A program made the translations under genes and the position numbers. A stretch of 64,000 nt of DNA. Origin: Salinibacterium sp. ZJ450. GTDB taxonomy: Bacteria; Actinomycetota; Actinomycetes; Actinomycetales; Microbacteriaceae. Shown in pieces: positions 44,390 through 52,274 of this stretch (positions are counted from its first letter, which is position 1; every line of letters starts with the position of its first letter). The notes beneath the pieces are model-generated. The model worked only from the letters and a program-made list of their open reading frames with translations. It was not told the origin of the DNA and did not search any database. The stretch spans positions 3,224,001-3,288,000 of the forward strand of contig NZ_CP061771.1 of the NCBI RefSeq assembly GCF_011751885.2, in the 5' to 3' direction.

Positions 44390-45699
44390 GCAGACAGCTG
44401 CACCTCAACACCTTCATCAACGCCGTGGGGCACCACGAAGCCGCCTGGCGATTGCCCGAGGCCGTTCCCAACTGGAACCTGGACATCGAGCACTACAAGA
44501 ACCTGGCGAGGATCGCCGAACGCGGCACGCTCGACTCGATCTTCTTCGCCGACATCCAGGGGTTGATCTCGAGCCCGAGCCGCCGGCCCGGAGAGATGCT
44601 CGATCCGGTGGTGAAGCTGACGGCCCTCGCCGAGGCCACCGAACGGATCGGGTTGATCGCCACGGCATCCACCACGTTCGACGATCCGTTCAATCTCGCG
44701 CGACGCTTCTCGTCCGTCGACATCGTCAGCGGTGGACGGGTCGGCTGGAACGTGGTGACCAGCATCGCCAAGGAGATCGGTCCGAACTTCGGGGTCACCG
44801 AATTCCCCACTCCGGAGGAACGGTACGAGCGCGCCGACGAGTTCCTCGACGTCGTGCTGAAGCTCTGGGACAGCTGGGAGGATGACGCGCTCGTCGTCGA
44901 CAAGGCGAGCGGCGTCTACGCGGACCCCAGCAAAGTGCATCGGATCGACCACGACGGCAAGTATTACTCGGTGCAGGGCCCCGCCCTACTGCCCCCGACC
45001 ACCCAGGGACGACCGATCATCGTTCAGGCGGGGTCATCCGGTCCCGGCATCGCGTTCGCGGCAAAGTACGCCGAGGCGGTATTTACAGCACAGGGCACGA
45101 TCGAAGAAGGACGCGCGTTCTACGCCGATCTCAAGTCCCAGGCGGCCTCCAATGGTCGCAACCCCGAGCACGTGCTGATCCTGCCCGGAATCGTAACGGT
45201 CATCGGCGGAACGGAAGCCGAGGCGCACGCCAAGGCCCGCGCGCTCGACGAGCTCATCGTCCTCGACCACGCACATGCCCAGCTCGCGGATCAGACCGGG
45301 GTGCCGGTAGAAGACCTCGACCTCGACCGTCCGCTCCCCGATCACATCCGCCGCCCAGAAGAGATCGTCGACGGACGCAGCCGTTACGAGATCACCATCG
45401 AAATGGCACGTCGCGAGAACCTGACCGTCCGCGAACTGCTGATCCGACTGAACGGCAGCCGCGGGCACCAGAAGCTCATCGGCACGCCCGAGCAGATCGC
45501 GGACGTCATCGAGACATGGTTCACCACCGGCGCATCCGATGGGTTCAACGTCATGCCCGCGACCTTCCCGGACGGACTCGAAGACTTCGTCGACCACGTC
45601 GTGCCCATCCTGCGGCGCCGCGGACTGTTCCGCAGCGCCTACGAGGCCACGACACTGCGCGGACACTACGGGCTTCCGATGCCCGAATCCGTGCACTGA
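44386..45699 (+). CDS. LLM monooxygenase, NtaA/SnaA/DszA family
   Basis: A 437-residue FMNH2-type LLM monooxygenase, less similar to 28316 and 39953 than these are to each other. LHLNTFINAVGHHEAAWRLP at the N-terminus, SIFFADIQGL, LIATASTTFDDPFNLARRFS, GRVGWNVVTS and PTTQGRPIIVQAGSSGPGIA are the family blocks. The GTG start overlaps the BVMO stop. It could process a second ring or the product of the BVMO. Confidence 0.92.
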   Translation: MSRQLHLNTFINAVGHHEAAWRLPEAVPNWNLDIEHYKNLARIAERGTLDSIFFADIQGLISSPSRRPGEMLDPVVKLTALAEATERIGLIATASTTFDDPFNLARRFSSVDIVSGGRVGWNVVTSIAKEIGPNFGVTEFPTPEERYERADEFLDVVLKLWDSWEDDALVVDKASGVYADPSKVHRIDHDGKYYSVQGPALLPPTTQGRPIIVQAGSSGPGIAFAAKYAEAVFTAQGTIEEGRAFYADLKSQAASNGRNPEHVLILPGIVTVIGGTEAEAHAKARALDELIVLDHAHAQLADQTGVPVEDLDLDRPLPDHIRRPEEIVDGRSRYEITIEMARRENLTVRELLIRLNGSRGHQKLIGTPEQIADVIETWFTTGASDGFNVMPATFPDGLEDFVDHVVPILRRRGLFRSAYEATTLRGHYGLPMPESVH

Positions 45700-45742
45700 C
45701 CCGGCACACGCCACACCACCAATCAGAGAGGGTGATCCCCGA

Positions 45743-46525
45743 ATGGATCGAATGAGCGGCAAGGTCGCCATCGTTACCGGCGGCGCGCGCGGACTCGGCG
45801 GCGCCGCCGCATCCGCGTTGGCTGCAGAGGGCGCAAGCGTTGTCGTTGCGGACATCCTCACCGCCGCAGGTCAGGAAAAGGTCGACGAGATCACCGCCGC
45901 CGGCGGCACGGCCCGGTTCGCCCTTCTCGACGTGCGGCATGCGGACGCGTGGGCGCGGGTAGTCGACGAGAGCATCGCGGCGTATGGCGGGATCGATGTG
46001 CTCGTCAACAACGCGGGCATCGCACTCCCCCGAACGATCGAGGACGCGACGCTCGACGAATTCAAGCACGTCATGGACATCAACTTGTACGGGCCCTTCC
46101 TGGGCATCCAGGCGGTGCTGCCCGCCCTGATCGCGCGCGGGTCCGGTTCGATCATCAACGTGTCATCCAACTCGACCGAGATGATCGTGCCGACGACCAC
46201 CTATTACGCGGCCAGCAAGGCCGCACTAGCCAACCTGACCAAGACGACCGCGGTCCATGTGGCACTCAAGGGCTATGAGATCAGATCGAACTCGATCCAT
46301 CCCGGACCTCACGCGACCGCCATCCTCGAAGCTCCAGAAGTCGCGCGGATGCCGCACATCCAGCAGATGCGCGAGACGGTCCCGCTCGGACGGTTCGGCC
46401 GGCCGGAGGACTTCGGCAGTCTCGTAGTCTTCCTCGCATCCGATGAGAGCACCTACATCACGGCATCAGAGTTCTTCATCGACGGCGGCCTCTCGCGGGT
46501 CTCCTACACGAACGCGCGGGGATGA
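45743..46525 (+). CDS. SDR-family oxidoreductase
   Basis: A 260-residue SDR with TGGARGLG near residue 13, DILTAA, NNAG, NVSSNSTEM with Ser and YYAASKAALANL with Tyr/Lys. SIHPGPHATAI is a common form near the C-terminus. The ATG lies about 11 nt after GAGAGGG. It is 43 nt after the LLM gene and 4 nt before the Gfo/Idh/MocA gene. Confidence 0.92.
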   Translation: MDRMSGKVAIVTGGARGLGGAAASALAAEGASVVVADILTAAGQEKVDEITAAGGTARFALLDVRHADAWARVVDESIAAYGGIDVLVNNAGIALPRTIEDATLDEFKHVMDINLYGPFLGIQAVLPALIARGSGSIINVSSNSTEMIVPTTTYYAASKAALANLTKTTAVHVALKGYEIRSNSIHPGPHATAILEAPEVARMPHIQQMRETVPLGRFGRPEDFGSLVVFLASDESTYITASEFFIDGGLSRVSYTNARG

Positions 46526-46529
46526 CACC

Positions 46530-47645
46530 ATGACGCAGCCCACATTCGTCCACGACCGCCCGGCCCGCGTCGGTCTCATCGGTGCTTCCGCAACCGGGTG
46601 GGGACGACTCGCGCACCTTCCCGCGATCGCGTCGATCCCGGGTCTTCAGCTGACGGCGGTCAGCACCACTCGGCAGGAATCCGCGCGGGCGACCGCCGAC
46701 GAGTTCGGTGTTCCGGAAGCGTACGACAGCCCGGACGCGCTGATCGCATCGGATGCTGTCGATCTGGTGGTCGTCGCGGTGCGGGTGGAGCACCACCATG
46801 AACTGCTGCACAAGATCGCTCGGGCAGGAAAGCCCGTGTACAGCGAGTGGCCATCGGGCTCGAACCTGCAGCAGACGGTACAGCTGCGAGATGCGTTCGC
46901 TTCGGCTGGGGTCCCAGCGATGACGGGGCTACAGGCCCGGTCGACACCGGGTATGCGCTACATCCGGGATCTCGTGCAAGGCGGTTATGTCGGGCGCGTG
47001 CTCTCCACCACGCTAGTCGGCGCCGCTGTCCCCTGGGGCGACGTGGTCGCTCCTGGCAACGCCTATCTTCAGGACGATGCGCTCGGCGGCACGATGATGA
47101 CGATCCCGTTCGGACACAGCATCGACGGAATCTGCAGCGTCCTCGGGGAGGTCACCTCCATCTCGGCGATGACCGCCATCCAACGACCCGTCGTCCGCCT
47201 CGAGGGAACCGACAACACGGTTCAGAAGACGACACCCGACCAGCTACTCATTTCAGGCCAGCTCGCGGACGGAGTAATGATCTCTGCGCACTATCGGGGC
47301 GGACGAACCGCGGGAACATCACTGCGCTGGGAGATCAACGGCACCGACGGCACCATTGTCGTCACAGCCCAGACCAGCCTGCAGCTGAGCCCGTTGAAGA
47401 TACGCGGCGCCACGGCAGGAGAAAGCACCTTGCACGAGCTCGAAATTCCCGCATCCTACGTGCGTGCCGATCCCTCGTTGCCCTACGTCGCCGCGACGGT
47501 AGCCGAAGCGCTTCTTGTCGTCGAGAGCGATCTTCGCCACGGCACGCGATTTGCCCCCACCTTTGATGACGCAGTGACACGCAAGGTGATGCTCGATGCC
47601 TTGCGCCGCGCCGCCGATACCGGCATCACCCAACATCTGGTCTGA
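46530..47645 (+). CDS. Gfo/Idh/MocA-family oxidoreductase
   Basis: A 371-residue NAD(P)-linked dehydrogenase. The N-terminal Rossmann fold has VGLIGASATGWGRLAHLPAI, then VRVEHHHELLHKIARAGKPV with YSEWP where EKP is usual, so the catalytic Lys of the EKP motif is missing. The C-terminal part shows GGTMMTIPFGHSIDGI. The loss of the Lys is uncommon and may mean another reaction. It probably acts on an oxidised ring-derived product. It closes the operon before a 158-nt gap. Confidence 0.85.
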   Translation: MTQPTFVHDRPARVGLIGASATGWGRLAHLPAIASIPGLQLTAVSTTRQESARATADEFGVPEAYDSPDALIASDAVDLVVVAVRVEHHHELLHKIARAGKPVYSEWPSGSNLQQTVQLRDAFASAGVPAMTGLQARSTPGMRYIRDLVQGGYVGRVLSTTLVGAAVPWGDVVAPGNAYLQDDALGGTMMTIPFGHSIDGICSVLGEVTSISAMTAIQRPVVRLEGTDNTVQKTTPDQLLISGQLADGVMISAHYRGGRTAGTSLRWEINGTDGTIVVTAQTSLQLSPLKIRGATAGESTLHELEIPASYVRADPSLPYVAATVAEALLVVESDLRHGTRFAPTFDDAVTRKVMLDALRRAADTGITQHLV

Positions 47646-47803
47646 ACGGCGATCGTCACAACCGGCGGGGAGCAGCGTGGATCTTTCCTCGGAACAATGC
47701 CGTAACCTCACTATCCTTGATAGAATTGACGCTGAGAACGGGGAGCTTCCACACCGATGTGACGAAGCAGCACAATTCACCCGAATGCGTGAAAGGTCAG
47801 TCA

Positions 47804-48004
47804 ATGAAGATCGTCGTGGATCGAGACAAGTGCGTAAGCCTGGGCATCTGTGAGGGGCTAGCACCCGACATTTTCGTCTTGAACGACGACGGCGAGCTTG
47901 AGGTGGATGAGTCGACGCCCGTGCCCGAGGGGGCGCTTGAATCCGTGCGCAGCGCCGTCAGTGGTTGCCCTGTCAACGCGCTTCGGCTCGTGGAGGCCGA
48001 TTGA
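47804..48004 (+). CDS. [3Fe-4S] ferredoxin
   Basis: A 66-residue ferredoxin with cysteines at 10, 16 and 55 (DKCVSLGIC, then GCPVNA), the pattern of actinobacterial 3Fe-4S ferredoxins that feed P450s. The ATG follows GAAAGG at a good distance. Its stop overlaps the TTG of the HtaA-domain gene. The P450 at 17012 and the redox genes in other places may be partners; no ferredoxin reductase is seen here. Confidence 0.92.
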   Translation: MKIVVDRDKCVSLGICEGLAPDIFVLNDDGELEVDESTPVPEGALESVRSAVSGCPVNALRLVEAD

Positions 48005-48528
48005 GCCCGTCCGGGGACACGGCGCGCCGGGATAGCGGCGTGCCGGAGCCGGTTCAGTCCGTGGAGACGGAGGGCCTCGCGTGGGGGGTCCGCTCGAGCT
48101 TCCGCCGTTATGTACAGCGCGTCGCGCACGGCGACGAAACACTCGACGGCGGCGGCGGCTTGCTTCCGGACGGACGGTTCTATTTTCCCGTAGACACGGT
48201 GACCCTCTTTGACAGCGATGCCCACAATGCTGACATCGCGTTCTCCGGGGGCGTCCGGTTCCTCGGGCACGCCGGCATGATCGACTTCCGACTCGGAGAA
48301 TTGACACTCGACCTCACCGCCGGCCGAGGGATGCTGCGAAGCGGTTCCACGGTTGGAGTGCGGGACCTGGCCGAGGTCGAGGTCACCCATGCGTGGGCCG
48401 ACGATTCGGTGGCCGGGCTTGTGCTGGCGAGTCGGCTCGCCTCGGGAGCAGAGGACCTGTTCGACGATGTCTATGCGAGCGGCGTGCCGTTCGACGACCT
48501 GGAGGTCAGGGTCTCCCTCCGTCGCTAA
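48001..48528 (+). CDS. HtaA-domain protein without signal peptide
   Basis: A 175-residue protein whose central part GLAWGVRSSFRRYVQRVAHG and FSGGVRFLGHAGMIDFRLGE fits the HtaA domain known from corynebacterial haem uptake, with the Tyr and His that bind haem there apparently present. It has no signal peptide or membrane segment, so it should be cytoplasmic. The TTG start overlaps the ferredoxin stop in TTGA, so it is coupled. Role unknown; haem handling for a P450 or electron transfer are possible. Confidence 0.75.
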   Translation: MSPSGDTARRDSGVPEPVQSVETEGLAWGVRSSFRRYVQRVAHGDETLDGGGGLLPDGRFYFPVDTVTLFDSDAHNADIAFSGGVRFLGHAGMIDFRLGELTLDLTAGRGMLRSGSTVGVRDLAEVEVTHAWADDSVAGLVLASRLASGAEDLFDDVYASGVPFDDLEVRVSLRR

Positions 48529-48545
48529 GCGACGCGGGAGACCCT
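48508..48545 (+). terminator. Terminator with the HtaA stop codon in its loop
   Basis: AGGGTCTCCC and GGGAGACCCT, with inner GTCGC and GCGAC, form a two-part stem around TAA, the stop codon of the HtaA gene, between convergent genes. Confidence 0.75.
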
Positions 48546-48561
48546 CCTGTCACTCGGTCTG

Positions 48562-48729
48562 CTACTCGGTGGTCCAGACCGAGCCGGTGTCGACCGACTG
48601 GATGATCTTCATGTTCTTCCATGCGCGGCGAGCACGGAGCGCGACCAATGCAGCTCCGTAGACCGCTGCCACCGCAAGGCCGGTCACGGTCACATTCTTC
48701 GTGAATTGGATTCCGGAGTTCATCGTCAT
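48562..48729 (-). CDS. Small membrane protein coupled to a BVMO
   Basis: A 55-residue frame (MTMNSGIQFTKNVTVTGLAV then AAVYGAALVALRARRAWKNM, ending SVDTGSVWTTE and TAG). A single hydrophobic segment of about 20 residues (13-31) is flanked by a basic RARRAWK, predicting one transmembrane helix with a cytoplasmic C-terminal tail. ATG 48729 overlaps the BVMO stop in ATGA; the second ATG (48723) has GAGG at good distance. I recognise no family. Its coupling to the monooxygenase suggests a membrane anchor or electron or substrate delivery role. Confidence 0.7.
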   Translation of the reverse strand: MTMNSGIQFTKNVTVTGLAVAAVYGAALVALRARRAWKNMKIIQSVDTGSVWTTE

Positions 48730-50300
48730 ACCTCGTTCGCTTGCAGGATCATCTCGAGTTCACCGTCGATTGGCAGCCCCGCGGGTTCGCGGTCGACGGG
48801 AATGACGACGGGCGGCCGATCGGAAGACCGAACGATGCGTTTGCCCCGCCACGCGACTCGGCGAAGCAAGCGCGTCGCCAGACCGTAGACAATTGCGCCA
48901 TCCGACCACTGGGTAATGATCCGTCCGCTGGGAGCGGCGTAGTAATTGTTGACCCCGTCGAACGAGGTGCCCTTGAGCCGGTCCTGGAGGATGACGTTGT
49001 AGGCCTCGGAGATGGCCTCGTCGACATAGAGGGCGGAGAAGCGATTCCGTATCTGGTGCTTGATCGCTGCGACGACCCATCGGCACTGTTCCTCGAGGTG
49101 CGTCACGATCGCCCCACCGTTGGTGTTCGGTCCGTACAGCATGAAGAAGTTCGGGAACGACGGAACCATGATCCCGAGGAACGCCTTGTCGTCGCCCGCC
49201 CACGTGGAATGCAGATCGATTCCCTTGTCGCCGGTGAGATTGAAGGTCGAGGCGAATGACGACTTGAACCCCGTGGACATGACGAGCACGTCGATGTCGT
49301 GATGCGTCCCGCTCATGTCGACGAGTCCGTTGGGGGTGACCGAATCCACCGCATGGGGGACGAGTTCGACATTGTCGCGAAGCAGCGACGGGTAGAAGTC
49401 GTCGGTCAGGATGGGGCGCTTCCCGCCGAAGGGGTAGGACGGGGTAACGAGGTCGGCAAGCTCGGGTCGATCTGCGAACACTTTCGCGACGTAGGCGCGT
49501 GCCGCGCGCTCCGCCGCGATGTTCTGCGGGGTGCCCGGGCGCCAGGCCGCGTTGCGGAACTGGGACTTCTCGCGCTGGATCAGCATCCCCCAACGAACGA
49601 GCCTTTGGGCGATCGGATCGTTCAGAGCCTCACGCTCGACGGGCCCGAAGGTTTGCGCGCCCTTGGGGAGAACCCAGCCGGGTTCCCGCTGGAAGAGCGT
49701 CACCTTGTCGGCAATCGCTGCGATGTTGGGAACGATCTGCACCGCCGTGGACCCCGTGCCCACGACCGCCACTTTCTTGTCGGCCAGGTCGATTGAGTGG
49801 TCCCAGCGCGACGTGTGGAACTTCTCGCCTTCGAACGTGTCCAGGCCCGGCCAGGTGGGATAGCGGGGGTCGGACAGCAGCCCGACTGCGCTGATCACGA
49901 TCTCGAACTGGCGCTTCGAGCCGTCGCCGAACGTCACGGTGTACTGCTGGGCCTTGTCGCTCCAGTCAGCGCGCTCAACCGTGGTATTCGTGTGCACGTG
50001 ACGGATGATGTCGTGCTTCTGGGCGACGTACTCCATGTACTCAAGGAGTTCGGCCTGCCGCACGTGGGTCCGGCTCCACCGGTAAGGCTCGAACGAGTAG
50101 GAGTACATCACCGAGGGCGTGTCAACCTCGGCACCTGGATAGCGGTTGTCCCACCAGACGCCCCCGATGTTGGGGGACTTCTCGAAGACCTCGAATGAGT
50201 CAATGCCCGCCTTCTTGAGCAGGACGCTGACCCCGATGCCACCGAAACCACCGCCGATGATTGCGATGCGTGGGGTTGAGCGGTTACGCGAGAACTTCAT
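48726..50300 (-). CDS. Baeyer-Villiger monooxygenase (type I, FAD)
   Basis: A 524-residue protein with the FAD motif GGGFGG at 17-22, IGGVWWDNRYPGAEVD, the fingerprint FEGEKFHTSRW at 156-166 and a second Rossmann VVGTGSTAVQ. The ATG at 50300 lies 6 nt after GGAGT. It resembles the phenylacetone/4-hydroxyacetophenone class in length and lacks the N-terminal extension of the other BVMO (42542). Upstream is an inverted repeat (50315-50344) that could be the operator of this two-gene unit. Confidence 0.94.
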   Translation of the reverse strand: MKFSRNRSTPRIAIIGGGFGGIGVSVLLKKAGIDSFEVFEKSPNIGGVWWDNRYPGAEVDTPSVMYSYSFEPYRWSRTHVRQAELLEYMEYVAQKHDIIRHVHTNTTVERADWSDKAQQYTVTFGDGSKRQFEIVISAVGLLSDPRYPTWPGLDTFEGEKFHTSRWDHSIDLADKKVAVVGTGSTAVQIVPNIAAIADKVTLFQREPGWVLPKGAQTFGPVEREALNDPIAQRLVRWGMLIQREKSQFRNAAWRPGTPQNIAAERAARAYVAKVFADRPELADLVTPSYPFGGKRPILTDDFYPSLLRDNVELVPHAVDSVTPNGLVDMSGTHHDIDVLVMSTGFKSSFASTFNLTGDKGIDLHSTWAGDDKAFLGIMVPSFPNFFMLYGPNTNGGAIVTHLEEQCRWVVAAIKHQIRNRFSALYVDEAISEAYNVILQDRLKGTSFDGVNNYYAAPSGRIITQWSDGAIVYGLATRLLRRVAWRGKRIVRSSDRPPVVIPVDREPAGLPIDGELEMILQANEV

Positions 50301-50314
50301 TGTTACTCCGAATT

Positions 50315-50344
50315 TGATATATCGAAACTGATTACGATATTTCA
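50315..50344. promoter_or_regulatory. Imperfect inverted repeat upstream of the BVMO
   Basis: TGATATATCG and CGATATTTCA are inverted copies with one mismatch and a 10-bp spacer, 15 bp before the BVMO start. The GntR regulator gene at 51303 is a possible binder. Confidence 0.5.
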
Positions 50345-50416
50345 ATTCTACTTGGGACAGCCCACCACGTCAACGACCTAGCCAGCCGTTTAACGAAGAG
50401 TGCCGGCGCGAAAGAT

Positions 50417-51277
50417 TCAGGCAGCGTCTTCTGCGATGAACCGTTCCAAGCGGAAGGCGCGGATGGCGTTCTCCGCGAGGAACTTCACCCGAACCTCGTC
50501 GGTCAGATTGAGGTCGTCAACCTGGCGCAGCGGACGTTCCATGTCCAGCAGCGGCCAGTCGCTCGCGTAAATGCAGCGGTCTTGCCCGTATCGAGACAGA
50601 AACTTCGTGAACCCGGGTTCGAAATGCTTCGGCAACCGAGCGGACGTGTCAATGAAGACGTTCTCGTGTTTCCAGGCGACGTGGATCATCTCCTCGGTCC
50701 ACGGCGTTCCGACGTGTCCACACACGATCGTGAGATCGGGGAAATCCAGTGCGACTTCATCGATGTAGAGCGGCTGACCGGAGCGGGAGGGATAGTACGG
50801 ACCAGTGCCGCCGACTTGCGTCTGGACCGCGAGACCGAGTTCCTCGCACTTCGCGTAGAGCGGATAGAACCACCGGTGCGTCGGATCTGCCCAGTGATAG
50901 AACGGCTCAAGCTTCATCGCGCAGATCGGATAGTCCCGGGCGAGGGCCTCCAGCTCGCGCACGGCCTTCATGATGCCGTCCGTCGGGTCTACCGAGACAA
51001 CCCCGATGAGGCGGTCGGGCCATCGGTCAAGGCTGTCCAGGACGATCGAGTTCGGCATGACCGGGCCGCCGGAGATCAGCGCGAGGTCGACGTCCGAGGC
51101 ATCCAGTTCATCGATCATCTCTTCGAGCGGAATGCCCTGCATGGCGCGCGACTCTCCGTACCGTTTGAAGACATTCGCCGTGCGCCATGGCAGCCCATCG
51201 ACGATTTCCTTGGTCCACGGTTGGATCCACGCGTCCACGACCTTGGGTCGCCGCGGAATGGGTCGTCCGGTGCTCAT
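50417..51277 (-). CDS. Amidohydrolase-2-family protein lacking the HxH motif
   Basis: A 286-residue TIM-barrel protein. MKLEPFYHWAD, TIVCGHVGTPWTEE, HENVFIDTSARLP and CIYASDWPL match Amidohydrolase_2 (ACMSD/decarboxylase) enzymes. The N-terminal strand reads VVDAWIQPW where members have DxHxH, so both metal His are absent. It may use another metal arrangement, or none. It follows the GntR regulator by 25 nt, probably one transcript. A hydrolase or decarboxylase on a ring-opened product is the family role. Confidence 0.85.
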   Translation of the reverse strand: MSTGRPIPRRPKVVDAWIQPWTKEIVDGLPWRTANVFKRYGESRAMQGIPLEEMIDELDASDVDLALISGGPVMPNSIVLDSLDRWPDRLIGVVSVDPTDGIMKAVRELEALARDYPICAMKLEPFYHWADPTHRWFYPLYAKCEELGLAVQTQVGGTGPYYPSRSGQPLYIDEVALDFPDLTIVCGHVGTPWTEEMIHVAWKHENVFIDTSARLPKHFEPGFTKFLSRYGQDRCIYASDWPLLDMERPLRQVDDLNLTDEVRVKFLAENAIRAFRLERFIAEDAA

Positions 51278-51302
51278 AGTTCAGGTACCAGCTTGCGCAC
51301 AG

Positions 51303-52106
51303 CTATGAGCCCATCGAACGCACGGACGACGCTTGGATCACGCGGTCCTCGATCCGCGACAGTACGACCTTCTGCGTCGAGCGGATGTGCCGCCGTGAGA
51401 AGTCTTCGGCGGCCGGGCCATCGCCCGCCTCGATAAGGTCGAGAAGCTTGTAGTGAGCGTCAATCGTGGCGACTCGGCGATCGTGATCGGGGTACTGCCC
51501 TTCTGCGGTGAGGTGTTGTGCCCATGCCTCCTCCTGGGCGTCCCAGAGTGCGACGAGGCCACCGACGATCATCTTTGTCGGCTCGTTGCCGCACAGGTCG
51601 ACAACCGCCGAGTGGAAGCTCCTCGCCGAGCGGGTGAACGGCACACCTTCGCTGATGTCGCCTTCTTCCTTGGTCGTGTCGAGGATTGCCCGAAGCTTGG
51701 GCACGATCTCCTTGGCCCGCTTGGGGTTCTCCGCACACAGGCGGGCGCACACAGGCTCCAGCGTCGCAACCGCGGTCGCCAGTTCGTGCACTCGCGTGCC
51801 GGTCGACTGCAGGGCTAATCCGAGCGTGTATCCGAATCGAGCCTCACCAGGCTGCTGGACCATCGCACCGCCGACGTTTCCGCGACGCACCACTACCAGA
51901 CCCTCGGTCTCGAGGATGCGCAAGGCTTCCCGCAGGGACGGGTGGCTGATGCCGTACTCCTCACGCAACTGATCCTGTTTGGGCAGGGCTCCGTCCGGGA
52001 AATCTCCGCGCAGGATGCGCCGCCGTATCTCGCCAGCCACTGTTTCCGCGACTCGCACCTGCTGAATGCCGGTTCCGCGAGTAGGAACTCGATCGCTCAG
52101 GGTCAT
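51303..52106 (-). CDS. GntR-family transcriptional regulator (FadR/FCD type)
   Basis: A 267-residue regulator. The winged helix shows VAGEIRRRILRGDFPDGALP and LREEYGISHPSLREALRILE with GLVVVRRGNVGGAMV as the wing. The C-terminal FCD domain has SFHSAVVDLCGNEP and DHRRVATIDAHYKLLDLIEA, with His/Asp ligand positions that bind a metal and carboxylic acid in relatives. The ATG follows CGAAGGAGCAATGTC. It probably controls the amidohydrolase and the neighbouring BVMO genes. Confidence 0.92.
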   Translation of the reverse strand: MTLSDRVPTRGTGIQQVRVAETVAGEIRRRILRGDFPDGALPKQDQLREEYGISHPSLREALRILETEGLVVVRRGNVGGAMVQQPGEARFGYTLGLALQSTGTRVHELATAVATLEPVCARLCAENPKRAKEIVPKLRAILDTTKEEGDISEGVPFTRSARSFHSAVVDLCGNEPTKMIVGGLVALWDAQEEAWAQHLTAEGQYPDHDRRVATIDAHYKLLDLIEAGDGPAAEDFSRRHIRSTQKVVLSRIEDRVIQASSVRSMGS

Positions 52107-52274
52107 GACATTGCTCCTTCGCAACGAGGGCGGGGCGGGCATACGTGCATAATCTGTTCCATCTCTGCCATTATCGTCACTATTGCCCGGAAAGCGGTGT
52201 ATAGGCGCGCAAAAGGTGATTTCCCAATCGGCCGGAAGTAGTGCCGCGTCGCTCGCACCGGCGCGGCCGCGTTG

